Source: Epiperipatus broadwayi (Eukaryota; Onychophora; Udeonychophora; Euonychophora; Peripatidae). Taken from it: 64,000 nucleotides of DNA. Under the pieces are notes generated by a model that did no database searches, had not been told where the DNA came from, and was given only the letters and a program-made list of their open reading frames with translations. How positions within the stretch are numbered: position 1 is the first letter of the stretch; the number at the start of each line of letters is the position of its first letter. The translations under genes and the position numbers were made by a program. Below are positions 43,621 through 56,192 of this stretch, one piece after another. Location of the stretch: contig JAQFVV010000229.1 in the NCBI GenBank assembly GCA_028023455.1, positions 370,501 to 434,500 of the forward strand, given 5' to 3'.

Positions 43621-46600
43621 TCTTATGGAACCTAACGTACTCACACACTCAAGAATATAAGCACGAAGAAACAAAACTGCAAAACTAATGAAATGATTCT
43701 TGGATCGAATAAAATTAGCATGAAACTGTTAATCTGAAGAAGATCACAAGGTGACTAATAAAGATAAAAGACTTCTGGTCAAACCAGCTTTGAAATCCAC
43801 ACAAACAAAATGAGATTAGTTAAATTTGATATTCAGCAAATTAATAAATATCTAATAATTGTATGTCTGTAAGGATTATGAAATTAACCTTATAGATGAA
43901 ATGATAAGTAAATTATGGTGGAGATGACTAAATGGATGATGGAAAGAAGTAATAATGGAATAGGGGAATGAAAGGAATCTAAGAGTGAAGAGAAAAGAAT
44001 ATGTATAAGAATAATGAATGATTAAGAGGATGATAGAATAATAGTTAATGAATAGTGAAGATGATAAGAGAATAAAAGTTAATGTAGGATTAATCAATTA
44101 TGATAATGAATTAATGTCAAATAAGAATGAATAACTAAAAGAACGATCAAGATGAAATTGAAGAAAAATGTTAATGATGGAAACTGAAATCTTAAACTAT
44201 AAACTAATATGGTATTAAATGGTAAAAAGATAAGGTAAATAAAAATAGGGATTTCAAGCTTGACACAACCAGAATATCTATCATGTAGTTAAAACAAACC
44301 ATGCATTTTACACCAAAAGAAAATAATTTGCATCTTAAAGCTTTGTAGACTTTCATAAACAGCGCAAGTAATCTATTTCAAGTCTAACTATAACAATCGA
44401 CTAAATATAAATTTCATTACAAATTTAAATTGTATCTTGAAATTTAACAACTAATTCTTCTCAGGGTTCAAACACTCAAAATCATTATATAAACTATATT
44501 TGGGTCAGTAAGAGGGATTTTACCACTACCCAAACGTAATGCACCTACTAGCTCTCAATATAACCAATTAAGAATTATATTTAGCAGTTCTAAAGAAACT
44601 TTATAACTAATATAAACTTTAAAATTTATGATTGGGAATGACTTTTTAATTAATTAAAATCAATAACTTACCAAATTCCTTTTCTCATATAATGCTAAAT
44701 CATGTGATCAAGATCAGTGAATGATAGCTCTATGGATTTAACTAAATCAATTAAATCAATGTTATGTTTAGTGTTTAATATATTACTTAAAGCAATCTGT
44801 ACATAAGTTATCCACATTTTGATTATTATGTGATAATGCATTATAAGGCTTACCAAAATTATTATAATATAGTATAATATAGGTAATAGTACTATATTGG
44901 TTGATGATGATTTCAATGTATAATCTTCTGGTAGGTTGATAGCAATAACAATAATAGTGTATAGATGTGGTAATTAGCAATAAGACTACATGCAACTACA
45001 TAAATTTTTAAATAAAACAAACTTTATTTACACTATGTACAAATTTTTAATTCACAGATATGGCATGAAATAAAAGTAATATATTTAAATAATTTATGGA
45101 TGGGACAAACACTTATTATCCCCTTGACCATATACTCAGCAAATGATACAACCAAATAGAAAATAATGTTCAAAATATCATTTGTTACACTTTGGCATAT
45201 TTTTAAGAATCAGATAATAAAACCTATTTAAGCTGCACTAGCACTTAAATTACATAATAGCAGTATATTTAGAACTTTAGGATATGCACAAAGTTTAAAT
45301 TTAGAATCCCAACATTATAAAGTATTGCATTATCCCAAAGCCCTATCTTTTATCAGAATATGATAAAGGCAATTATCACATTCTGTGCAATTACTAACTT
45401 ATTTAACTTTGAAATGAATAAGTTTAGTGCATTAAATGAATATGATTAGACATTCAAGAGTCAAAGATACCTAGATCTCATTAAGCATTACCTATGTCCC
45501 AAGCTCAACCTTTGAATACATAACTGATCCTACACTTCTATTGTCACATCATTATTTGATGAAAATGAATCCATTCTGCTAATATGCATCTCTTACTTCT
45601 ACCTTTAAAATTTTCTACCATCATTAATAAATCCTGGTTTGGTCTGTCAACATCTGATGATGATCCCACAACATCATAAACACTATTTCGATTAATAAAA
45701 CACTATGCTAGATGAGTATTCCTAAATTTAATATTATTTTGTACTTTCTAGATGATCTGAACCTATTATACTTCACCATACACGGTGGAAAAACTATATA
45801 TTCATAAGGAATTTAACACTAAGATGGGAGACTTTATAAAACAACATGACAGTTGTGTAATAATATATGGCTGATTCTATACCTCTCTATGGGTGTATGT
45901 ACGTGTGTGGGCCTTGCCTCATCACGAAAAGACTAGAATTCAAACCATAGATATCCTTTCTTTTTAGGATTATTTATACCAATGAGCATTAACTACTGCT
46001 CAGATTCTATCCATCTTTTCTCTCATGAAATTAGCCATAGGTGACTCCATCAGCCTATGCTCCATATAAATATTAATATATTGGATGCCATTCAATTGGA
46101 ACATCCCATTAACTAAAAACTGTCACTAGTCATTCTCAAATTATAGCAAGATAAAAACAATACCAACAATAACAGTGAAAATCTATATATTCCATTTTAT
46201 AATGTAAACTCATTAATGTATTAACAGCCAAATCAAAATACCTATGTCCAATGATCGTTAATCATTTTAGAATGACAACTATATTTTTATTAAAGAGAGC
46301 ACAACGGATTTAAGCAATTAAGATCAAACCTGCATTTGTATTCAAAGTGGACACGTTCACTTCTATAGCAAATTACAAAATGAAAAAGGTTTATATCAAA
46401 TTTTCTTTTATATCAGAAAATAATTCAGTCATGCAAATATAGATATTTTTGATAAAATGTCTGTACATTTACCTTTTTTTTATATACCTTAACATTAGTT
46501 TTAAACTATGAGAGAAGTAAATATTTTATAACTCTCTCTAAATAAACGGTATGTATATATTTTCCGGTTTTCTCTTAACTAAAAAAAAATAAAATACCTA

Positions 46601-49470
46601 TAATAGATGTATATATTTTGCACATCTTTTTCCTTTTTTTTTTTAATCCAATATATATATATTTATGCCACCATAAAACGTATATATTTAAAATAAATTT
46701 CCCAAACAACACGTAAGTGATATACATAACAGCAATTATATAAACAAAATAAGTGTACATTTTTATCCATTAAATTTTATACTCTGTTCCAAGTTATTTA
46801 TCCTGGTGAGTTAGAATAATATAACTGGTTATTAGGATGAACAATCAGTCTAGATTAAGCATATATATTATGTTATCCTGTTGTATGTATAATAGCACAA
46901 AATTCAACACTTATTCAAAAGTAGAAATTATTTGAGAGTTTCCGTGGCGATAATTCATCAGGCAATTAACATTCATGTTTTTAATTGTATCAGATTTTTA
47001 AAAAAAAAAGAATTTATCTACTTTGCTCTAGATAATTCAAAATAAACTTCAAAACAAACTTATTAAAATCTTTATTGATTTATTAGATAAGCGTTTCAAA
47101 TGAAGTAGAACAAGAATCATTTATTTACGTTTAAATCAAGATAATTTTTCCCTGAAAAATTAGTAGAATTTGATTACAAGTAGCATATTTATATTTCCCT
47201 TTCTTTTAAAACTGTTTGTGACTTTTATTCCTCTCAGCACAATAATACATATATGTGTAGCTGTATTTAAACAGTCGGGGCATATTCCAATATTGTAAAC
47301 ATTATTATAATGGTGGCTTATATTTCTCAATAAAAATTCAAAAGTAAATATTTATTTCACTTCATTCTTATTAGAAAAGTATGATGTGATTATCGATATA
47401 AATAAAATTATCTAATTATCACTTTGACATCTTTAGCATTTTAATCAATTGGTAAATGATCATTTCTTTCATTACATAGGTTCCCGCTCGATAAAATTTT
47501 GCAGACTATAGAGAATAACATTACAAAAATATTTTCATATTTACTTTATTAAAAGTTAGATTATTTCAAAATGACTTTTAAATTTATTTACTACATGTCA
47601 TATATAACACTTGTTTTAATATTATCTCCAATTATTATTATTATTATTTTTAACTTGATATTTTAATTTACAAGCACATAACATCGTTTTGCTGGATAAC
47701 AAGACTAGCGCTCGAAATATAAACATTATCAACTTTTTAGTCTACTTATAAATGATTTGTGCGTCATTTCCAAAGAAGATAGTTCAAAAATATACATAAC
47801 ATAAAAGCAAAGGCTTACTTTTTCTTGAATTTTCCTGGGTTTAAAGCAGTACTTATTCACATAAAAACTTATTTCCATGGTTTTAACTTTCTTCTCCAGT
47901 GTGAATCCTAGGAAATATGCAGTCGTGAAAATGGCTTAAAATATAGCAAGGTTTTTAAGATTTCTTATTCAAACATTTTTAGACAGCAAGGTATTCTACT
48001 TCCATATAATTAGATTTCAGAATTTTGTTGATTTTTAATTTTTTTTCTTATTTTAAATCAGAGCTGAGGTTTGTGTTTACTTGGTTCTTGTTTTTCTTAA
48101 TTAGTCCACCCCCCCTCCTACAACTATGTTAGAACATATATAGTTTTTATTATATTGCACTCTGGGAGTGAATTAGCGAATGATTTTGGGTATGCATAAT
48201 TAGTATTACCCCCTCTGGCTTTATTTTTAATAACTATCCATTATTACTTAAGAAAGCTTTATGTTTAGTACTAAAAAATATGCTTAAATAATTTACTATA
48301 ATGATTTATTTTACAAGACTTTAACAATTTGATTTAATTATTTATTTATTTCAATTGCTATTCAAAACTAATAAAATAGCAATGTATTTATCTACCAAAC
48401 AATAATAATACTTTTAAATTGTTATTTTAGTCTAGTCAGAGCCTAGACTAGGTTTGAAATCTTATCTCCACTCAAACAAATTTCCCAGTACATTCAAAAT
48501 AATCTCTATTGAAAACCACTTTAGTAAGATTTTGATGTTAAATATATCATCATTTAAAATTTTGGAATTATTTATTTAGGGACCTAAATAAAAGGTCACA
48601 ATATATATATATATGATTAAGAGAGCAGGGTGTGTTTACATGTACTAGTTGATAAACCAAAAAAACGATATTTTCTTATGGGAAATATAAAGATATTAAT
48701 TTTGTTTTTCTTTTAAACATCCAAAATTATAACAATATTTTTTCAATTCTTTTATATTGTTACTCTATCACTAGGTATACACTTTATTACAATTATTATT
48801 TTGAAATTTGAAATAAAAGACCACGAATTTAGAAAAAAAGGGAGAATGATTGCTTAATAAAAAAAACTGGATCTGTGATATGTAAGCATATACATGAGGG
48901 TAAATATTACAACATACTATGGGGGATTATCAATTTTGTTTCATTATAAACACTCCGAATATTGATTTTCCATTTTTATTATTATCACAGTATGTTTGTA
49001 TACAACTTTATTATAACCGTTATGTTAAATTATTTGTTAATGAGAATGTTTATTGTAATGATTTGTAAATAATGTTATTAAAATTATTGTTTTGAAAGTT
49101 TACATAAGTTCTAAATGTTGCATTTCTTTTTTGGGCTCACAGTCAGAACATCCCATGAACTCAAAATGTACAGGTTGAAATTAAAATGAGAAATCAATTC
49201 AGTTTAGAGAAATTTAACAGTTTACTGAGCACACATCTTTTAATAGATATTTTTTTTACTTGCTACATGCTGCCTCGATCCCATAGATCATCGATGACAT
49301 TGCCAATTATTAAGATGTGTTTATTAATATGAAATTAAATGATAAATTAATTATAAGTGAAAGTATTATTGTTAATTACAGTTTAGTTAATAATATTATT
49401 TTAGGAATAAGTATTAAAGAATAGAAATATAACGCTTGATTATAGATTTAAATTATAAGCCTTTCTTAAT
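43621..49470. other. AT-rich intergenic DNA with a purine-rich strand at 43.86-44.24 kb
   Basis: From about 43860 to 44240 the plus strand is A/G-biased with irregular repeats of GATGA, AATGAA and GAAT, like a degenerate microsatellite. The rest is ordinary AT-rich sequence in which I found no coding motif, RNA gene or repeat copy. Confidence 0.45.
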
Positions 49471-50241
49471 TTGTGCACTACCCATGGAACTCTGTAAATT
49501 CCCTCTAGATATTCCATAGGTAGTATGAAGAATTAATAAAATCAATGATTATCCTGAGATCTCCATATTGTAAAGTTATGTTATGATTATTGCCAACTTA
49601 ATTATCAAAAATAATAGGAATCAAAGTTATCTATAATTATATAACAGAATAATTTTAACTGATTGAATTAAAACTTAATAGTTATAGATATATTAGATGA
49701 TATATTGGATATTATTGTTAGCCATGAGAGTATATAGATACTTAATAAGGAGGAGTATCTGGATATTTTCATGCCATTGAATAAATATTTTGCATTTGTT
49801 TAATGTTAAGGGGGTGTGATCTCTTTATAGTTAAGTGGTTGAATCAAAACTTAATAGTTATAGATATGATATATTGAATATTATTGTTAGCCATGAGAGT
49901 ATATAGATACTTCATAAAGAGGAGTATCTGGATATTTTCGTGCCATTGAATAAATATTTTGTATTTATTTAATGTTAAGGGGATGTGATCTGTTTATAGT
50001 TAAACGAATCTCACATTGATTATATTTAAAATACGTCTTATTGTAGAAATGTTTAGTCATGTAAAGTAAATTGGGATAAATAATAGCCTTACCTAAATTC
50101 AATTATTATAGTTAAAAAAATGGTGGGAAATAGTAAGTCTGTTACTAGTATCTAGCCAGAGTCCAAGTAGGGCTTAATGTAGGGGCTTGGCACCTCTACT
50201 TAGAGTCGTACGGCCTATAGACAGGCCACAATATATATATA
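49471..50241 (+). repeat. Dispersed repeat, copy A (with internal duplication)
   Basis: Shares nearly its full length with 56193-56796: starts TTGTGCACTACCCATGGAA, passes TTGTTAGCCATGAGAGTAT and ATTTAAAATACGTCTTATT, and ends AGTCTGTTA..AGTACCTAGCCAGAGTC (B copy) then GGCCACAATATATATAT. Copy A has an extra 176 bp from a tandem duplication. No frame is open along it. Possibly a non-autonomous DNA element; both copies end at an ACAATATATA junction. Confidence 0.85.
49661..50012 (+). repeat. 176-bp tandem duplication inside copy A
   Basis: Units begin GATTGAATTAAAACTTAATA (49661) and GGTTGAATCAAAACTTAATA (49837). Copy B at 56.2 kb has only one unit, so the duplication is specific to copy A. Confidence 0.9.
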
Positions 50242-50308
50242 CAATTGCAGATTAATGCTATTTTACAGGCCACAATATATATATACAATTGCAGATTAAT
50301 ATGATTTT
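50221..50308 (+). repeat. 44-bp tandem duplication at the end of copy A
   Basis: Two units of ACAGGCCACAATATATATAT plus ACAATTGCAGATTAAT, starting at 50221 and 50265. Confidence 0.9.
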
Positions 50309-50612
50309 ACATTAACATACAATAACATAATTTCAATAGTAAAACAATAAAAATATAAATATATTTATTTATATATTTTTTTCTTGATATGAGAAATCGA
50401 ACTTGAATATGGAAATTTACTGAGGATTAAAAACTATATAAATAGCAACCGCTTAAAATACTTTGGAATGCAGTAACTATATAGTAAAATAAAAGATCTA
50501 ATAAAATAATTCTTGTGAACCCATAAAATTTTATTTTGACAAGAATAGTAAAACTGATCGCGACAATACGGTTTAAAAGTTGAAATAAGAAATAATAATT
50601 AAAATATATAAA
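50309..50612. other. Sequence left of the palindrome, probably element-derived
   Basis: Continues from the left arm of the following palindrome. A minus-strand frame (50427-50723) overlaps both but has no recognised similarity. Confidence 0.35.
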
Positions 50613-51355
50613 GTTATTAAGCGCTAGAAGATGATCTAATAATAACGTGCAAGGCCAAAACTTTCGACAGAAGCACCTTAAAATGCTTATGTGACAGCCA
50701 GTCAGATGTAATAATGACTGCACGTGGAACTCTCAATTCAAGACCATAACACAGAACACAAGAAAAAGATGGGAACCACCTTCTTCTATACTTAAATTTA
50801 TATATAAATAAGTCAGATTCAAGCATTCCGAACTAAGAACGCGAAACTTAAAACATCTTCACATTTAATTCACTAAATATTATATATAAATAAACAAAGA
50901 GAAATCTTTCGATTTACAACGAAGTAATTTTTAAATCTAATGAAATGATAGTAACAAATGTAAATATATAAATTTATTTGCACGTTATTATTAGATCATC
51001 TGCTAGTGCTTAATAAATTTATATATTTACATTTGTTACTATCATTTCATTAGATTTAAAATTTGCTTCTTGTAAATCGAAAGATTTCGCGTTGTTTATT
51101 TATATATAATATTTAGTGAATTAAATGTGAAGGTGTTTTAAGCTTCGCACTCTTAGTTCGGAATGCTTGAGTCTGATTTATTTATACATAAATTTAAATA
51201 TAGAAGAAGGTGAGTCCCATCTTTTTCTTGTGTTCTGGCTTGTGTTTTTGATTTGAGAGTTCCACGTGCAGTCATTATTACATCTGATTGGCTGTCACAT
51301 ATGCATTTTAAGGTACTTTTGTCGAAGATTTTAACCTTGCACGTTATTAATAATT
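50613..51355. mobile_element. Head-to-head terminal repeats (large palindrome), PLE-like
   Basis: Two arms of about 365 bp (50613-50978 and 50985-51350) are inverted copies at high identity. They include TTGGAATTT-free unique blocks such as CATTCCGAACTAAGAACGCG / CGCACTCTTAGTTCGGAATG and GAGTTCCACGTGCAGTCATT. The centre and both outer ends carry TTGCACGTTATTATTAGATC, i.e. the arms are bounded by a repeated motif. Each arm has a GNRA-capped hairpin (complement of 50902-50915; 51074-51087) also found next to the Penelope module at 19.9 kb. Inverted terminal repeats of this kind are typical of Penelope-like elements. An LTR pair in inverted orientation is the alternative. Confidence 0.6.
51074..51087 (+). 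other. GNRA-capped hairpin in the right arm
   Basis: AAATC-GAAA-GATTT, matched in the left arm (complement of 50902-50915). A version with a GCAA loop lies at 19881-19894. The stem is identical and the loop stays GNRA. Confidence 0.45.
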
Positions 51356-51413
51356 AAAATAATAAATTAAAATAAATTATTAGAAAAATTAATAATTACT
51401 AGAAGTAAAATCA

Positions 51414-52200
51414 AAATGATACCATTAGAAATTTGTATTGAAAAAGAAAATGAAGTTGCAATACAAAGTAAAGTGAATAGAGAACAAATCGAGGATAATA
51501 TTTTAGAAAAAATAGAAAAAGAACAGGGCATAGGTGTGGAGGATCACAGTACAAAATTCCCAATTCCCAGGAACCAATAAAACTCCAGAAGAACCAAGGG
51601 AAGAGAAAGAAAATGCTAATGAGGTATCATTTAATTAAATGATATTTGTATTGTAACAAATGTTTGCAAAAACAGCAAATGTCTGCCGGATATGAAAAGT
51701 ATATCTGAAAGGATGGATAATAAGATGGATAGTATGAAAGCAGGTCAACAACAAATGTCTGTCAAGATAGAAAAAATATATCTGAAAAGATGAATAAAGA
51801 TCAACAGCAAATGTCTACCAATATAGACAATATATATAAAGGCAGATATGAAAGCAGATCAACAAGTGAGAACTGATCAACAACAAATGATGATAAATAT
51901 GAAATCAAAACAAAATCAAATGATGGATAACTCAACAAGTGATTTATCAAAAATGTTAGATAATTTAAAAATTGAACTGAAATCTGAAGTATTCCAGATA
52001 CAGACCGACATTAATAACACCATACAAAAACTTGAAAAAGTTGAAAAGAAATTTGAAAGTAAAATAAATATTACATCTTCAAAATAAAAGAAACTAGTGA
52101 TAACTTCAAACTTAAACTGGAATTAAATTTAGAAGAATCTGAAGTTAATTATAGTTTAGCAGATGAGCCCTTAGAACTAAAATAAACTCAAATAAATGTT
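51414..52200 (+). mobile_element. Degenerate gag-like coiled-coil region
   Basis: From an ATG at 51417 a lysine/glutamate-rich frame (IEKENEVAIQSKVNREQIED) breaks by frameshift. It is followed by short internal repeats reading QQQMSVKIEKI, QQQMSTNI and ADQQVRTDQQQMM (51720-51900) and an intact stretch of 79 codons (51848-52084) predicted to be coiled coil. Such repeats precede the capsid in some retrotransposon gag proteins. It shares a strand with the integrase relic downstream, so it is probably the same dead element. Identity as gag is inference. Confidence 0.45.
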
Positions 52201-53395
52201 AGTGGAGTGCTTGTGATAAAAATAAAAATACCAATCATAAATAAAACTGATGAATGTCTGGAATCATACCATTGTATCACATTTATTCTAAAAATAAATT
52301 CGAAATGCTTTTTAGAGATACTGTTCCTCTATTAATTGACTGCTTTAAGGATGTAATACTCCCACATCATGGGAATCTTATTAGAGAAAATTATCATAGT
52401 GATGATAAAGTATAGGAAATTTTAAAAGAATTGCCTATGCTTATCTATTTTAAATGTAAATTAAGATATTCGGAAGTCTTTTATAAAGAGAGAGTCGATC
52501 AGAATAAAAAAATCAGCCTATGGATAGTATTTAAAATTAGAACATCAAATACTAAGACTCCCATAATTAAGCAATACCTTTGAAGACCCATTCACATTTA
52601 TTAAGTGTACAAACATAAATGCTTAATAAGCTAAAAATAAAAAGGACCTATAGGATTACGACCCAGGTTATGGAAAACAAATTACTAGAAATGGAATAAT
52701 CCCAAATTTATATATATATATAGTAGTAAATTATTTTAAGATTTAATAAAAAGCAACAAAGTGTGACTTCATGTAATGAGTCATCAGGATTATGGTTAGT
52801 CAGATTTGAAGGATGGAAAAGTAAAAGAGGAGAACACACATTATAGAACTTATGTCATAAAATATATTTGAGAAATACACTTTTAGAAATAAACTATAAT
52901 TTTATCTCTAGCATCCATAATGAATTATACCATTATCATTGGAAACGGAGACAGATTACTTCAACAAGTTGTTCCATTTTTAAATAAATGAGCACGAACC
53001 AGTAAAACACGTTTAACTAACGGAGAAATCCAGTAAGTCTCAAAATTGAAAAGCAGGATAGGTACCCTTAAACAGATCTATACATAAATAATGCATACGT
53101 TATCTAAACAAAATTTAGATGCATCTAATTTACGACCATAGCTTCAAAACACTATAAAGACATATAGTATGCAAATTCTTCTGAGAGTAGAATAAGTCAA
53201 ATAATTGAAATCCTAGTATTACAAGCTGAGCTAATTATTATACACAAATTTTAAGACAAGATAACCTAGCAAAAATAAAACTCTTTTGGGAGGAATATAA
53301 TAAAAAAAGAAACCAAACCACATCCCAATTTTAGTTTATAACCCCATGTTTATGCTCACAGAAACACTCATTGATGGAGAAAAGGATCGAATAGA
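52201..53395 (+). mobile_element. Degraded interior of the LTR retrotransposon
   Basis: Interrupted frames with protein-like stretches, e.g. RDTVPLLIDCFKDVILPHHG (52315-52374) and SEVFYKERVDQNKKISLWI (52471-52527). I cannot assign them. No RT or protease motif survives. A (TA)n run lies near 52712. Confidence 0.35.
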
Positions 53396-53690
53396 AGCAT
53401 ATAATGCTACAAATAAATGAAAGCATGACGAAATTAAAAAAAAAGCTACCTATCATTTTAAAATTGGAGATAAGGTCTTTATTAAGACATCCCGTATAAG
53501 CAATCATAAATAATCAATTTTTCAAAATTCTGCGATATGTATGAAGGACCATCTACCATCATCAAATGTTCTGGTCCAAATGCATATTGGGTAGATAAAA
53601 CAATGGTATTAAAGGAACTTATAATGCTCGAATTAGGAAACGATACCATGGGAAAAATTAACAAATTCGTAAACAACTTAACATAAATAC
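53396..53690 (+). mobile_element. Retrotransposon integrase C-terminal relic (Ty3-like)
   Basis: Across frameshifts, the plus strand reads AYNATNK, HDEIKKKATYHFKIGDKVFI, then YEGPSTIIKCSGPNAYWVDK (53540-53599) and RIRKRYHGK. The order 'D(K)xx..Y.xGDxV.. KYEGPY.I....NAY.L' is the integrase C-terminal region of Ty3/gypsy-type pol proteins, which binds DNA. The catalytic core upstream is not readable. Dead copy. Confidence 0.7.
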
Positions 53691-54043
53691 AAATCTACAA
53701 AATATGAATTCAAACCCAAATAATAAATAACAATATATTTTTAATTCTTAACACTCTTTTTGTCAATAAAAAGTAATTAAAGCAGGATTGTGAAATTTTG
53801 GAATCTAAAAATTGATATCCTGATTATGATACGCTGTGAAACTAATTCATCACAGTTTAATTCTGTTATTTTCGTCGTCCAACATCAAATGACTTCTTTA
53901 AAGATAAATCATTACTGTAGTTATTTTATTATATAGTAATTTTTTAAAGTCAATTTTGTTGCTAAAACCGTATGAATATAATATACTAAAATATTTATTG
54001 CTTATACTTAAAAAATGTTTGTAACACATTCTTCATTTTCAAA
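53691..54043. other. Short intergenic spacer
   Basis: AT-rich, no feature recognised. It separates the retrotransposon relic from the 3' end of the minus-strand gene, and any 3' LTR of the relic is not evident here. Confidence 0.45.
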
Positions 54044-54049
54044 TTTATT
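54044..54049 (-). promoter_or_regulatory. Poly(A) signal of the minus-strand gene
   Basis: TTTATT on the plus strand, i.e. AATAAA on the minus strand, about 76 bp after the stop codon. Confidence 0.5.
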
Positions 54050-54124
54050 ATTGAATAAAAGCAAATACATTTCTGAGGATAATTTTACTACTATTCCAAA
54101 TAAATTTAGATGCCTGTGAACATT

Positions 54125-55164
54125 TCAGGTTTTTTTAAAAATAAATTTTAATTTGGTTGGAAATGTTTTCCAAACTCGTATTAAATTGAAGAAAGTTCTT
54201 TTATTCGGACGAATCACAGTAGCATTTCTTGGCGGTGGTGGAGGCAAATTTGGTTCAAAATGATACATATTTTTTGTTTTACTTTCAATAGCACCTGCTA
54301 CTTCAGGTAAAATACATTTTTTGGTTTTAATCTTTTCCTCTCGTTTCAATTGCAATTCTTCATTTGTTAATACTTTTGTTTTAGGTAATATTTGATGAAC
54401 TTTTATAGGTGAAATTTTATTTTCTCTAATATATGTTCGACCACTTGTAGAACGATTACATGTTTGAATAGTTTTGGGGTCAATACTAACCATAGGATGG
54501 TGACTAAACTTTCTATGAAATATTGATACGCCTTTAGTTAGCTGTTGATCAAGTATACTATCAGATGTTAAACCATCTTCTTCTGTATCTATAAGCTGTT
54601 CATTTGATATATCTTCTGATTCTGATGTAATACCTACTTTTAAATTTTGATTATTTTTATCTAAATCGTTATTTTTCTTAGTAGTTGTAAGTTGTTTTTT
54701 CTGTTCTAAAAGAGATATAAGGTTGTTTTTCATGTGTAAATTTGTTGTTAACTGTTGATTGGTTTTTACTCTCCATTCATTCATTGAATTTTCAAGATAT
54801 GCAATTTTTTCACTTAAAATATGAATTTGTGCTAATCTAAGACGAACATCATTTCCAGGCATATTTCTTATTTCGTTTTCCAAATTGGTATATATTTCTG
54901 ATTGTTTTTTATTATACCAGTGGATGAAAACATTTGTAGTTATTCCCATTAATTCTTGTAGAGTCTGCAAATATTTTGTATGTTCTTCACTGCGGGATGA
55001 GACAGGTCGCTTAGGAGCCACTCGAAGACTTAAAAGTTGTTCCAAAGCATTCTGCTTAGTTTCTAATAAAGATGATTTACAGATATATTGTTCTTGAATA
55101 TATTTTAAATCTTTTTCTAACTCTGTAATGCAGTTTTTCAGAGCAGTGCGACCGACAGGAACAT
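54125..55164 (-). CDS. Unidentified coiled-coil protein, terminal exon
   Basis: The longest clean coding region in the window: about 346 codons open from the acceptor (TTTTTTTTACTAG, ending at the complement of 55165) to TGA at 54127-54125. The first Met-like position at 55045 is a TTG inside the exon, not a start; the frame continues upstream to VPVGRTALKNCITELEKDL. Residues 1-150 of the exon are helical with heptads (ELEKDLKYIQEQY, YLENSMNEWRVKTNQQL). The middle is Asn/Glu-rich and disordered. The end has a Pro5-6 tract (NLPPPPPRNATVIR) and a basic C-terminus (TFPTKLKFIFKKT). A Trp-Tyr motif (FIHWYNKKQSEIY) falls between the two coils. It resembles axonemal or sperm coiled-coil proteins in style, but I cannot name a family. 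It enters in phase 1. Confidence 0.85.
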
Positions 55165-55236
55165 CTAGTAAAAAAAAATTAAAATGTTAAATGTACTTTC
55201 TAATGCACAATAATTAGTATACAAATTATGACTTAC

Positions 55237-55283
55237 GTTTTAAAGAAATAAAAAATAAGTAATTGTATATTTTCTGATAAACT
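55237..55283 (-). CDS. Unidentified coiled-coil protein, 47-nt internal exon
   Basis: Bounded by TATCGTTTAG and a strong donor GTAAGTCA. The 72-nt intron to the terminal exon is short but ends in a good T-rich acceptor. The exon supplies one base to finish an Arg codon, then VYQKIYNYLFFISLK, and leaves one base that makes CAT with the next exon (..SLK-H-VPVGRT). Length modulo 3 fits both neighbours exactly, which is the main support. The hydrophobic stretch FFISL is unusual but fits an amphipathic helix. Confidence 0.55.
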
Positions 55284-56192
55284 CTAAACGATATTTTTGC
55301 TACTATTTCTTAGATAATAATTACATATTTTCAAAAACCAGGAATTCATCAAGAAGAAATGTGTTTTTCATAAGGAGTTATTCCTTTTCCATACAAATAC
55401 ATATTATTTGCAGAGTGGACCATGAGAAGGCATCCATATATTCAGCCCACATAGTTCAGTTATCTACTTTATTTAATTTCTTCATCAGTGATTTTTTAGG
55501 TATAGAATATAGATAATTTATCTACACTAATAATCCTTTTCTACTTCTCAAGGATCTTATTCCTAATACAGCAAAAACAGTATGCCCTGCTTTTCGTCAA
55601 AACATTAGGCAATATCTAACTACCCGATTTTATGCACTAATAAACTGAAACACAATTCTACCCCATGCTATTTAGGCGTAATCTTGAATCCTTTTTTTTC
55701 TTAATTTATCTAAAGATTAAATTTTAAATAATTTATAGAAATAACCATTTAAAAAATCTGTCTGGCTCGATCATTCTGACTCATGCGCAGTCGCTGTTCT
55801 TATAAAATCCAGACCAATAAAGCCATTAAATTATTTTTATTTATTAAAATAGATAGATATATGTTTAACATTACTTTACTATACGTTCTGAAATTTGTTA
55901 ATGTACCATATTTAATATTTTTATTCACAAGAAAAATTTCTTAGAAACTAAATATTTAATTCTTAATGCAAATTTTTTGATCACCGTGTCTTATACAAGC
56001 CACAAATAATTAAATATCTCTTTTATTTCAACTTTAATAGTTATCAATAATATTTGTTTTTAAAAATTAAATTGCAATATTTATCATATCTACTTTTGCC
56101 ATATTCTATTTCATTATTAAATTCATGAGCGTTACAAATCATTGAATCTGCTATATTTATAAATTTACTGCAGACTTATGTTCTTGTTTTAT
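55284..56192 (-). other. Start of the 4.5-kb intron
   Basis: AT-rich intron sequence of the minus-strand gene. No recognised feature apart from a slightly G+C-richer stretch near 55760-55820. Confidence 0.5.

Noticed and set aside
43876-44097. Minus-strand Ser/Ile/Leu-rich frame
   Set aside because: It is the complement of a purine-rich, simple-sequence strand.
45640-45665. CTGATGATGATCC as a hammerhead core
   Set aside because: No GAAA box at the right distance; similarly CTGATGAG at 10217 and GCTGATGATG at 28851 lack the second box.
54885-55097. Plus-strand frame of 70 codons
   Set aside because: Antisense shadow of the well-supported minus-strand exon.
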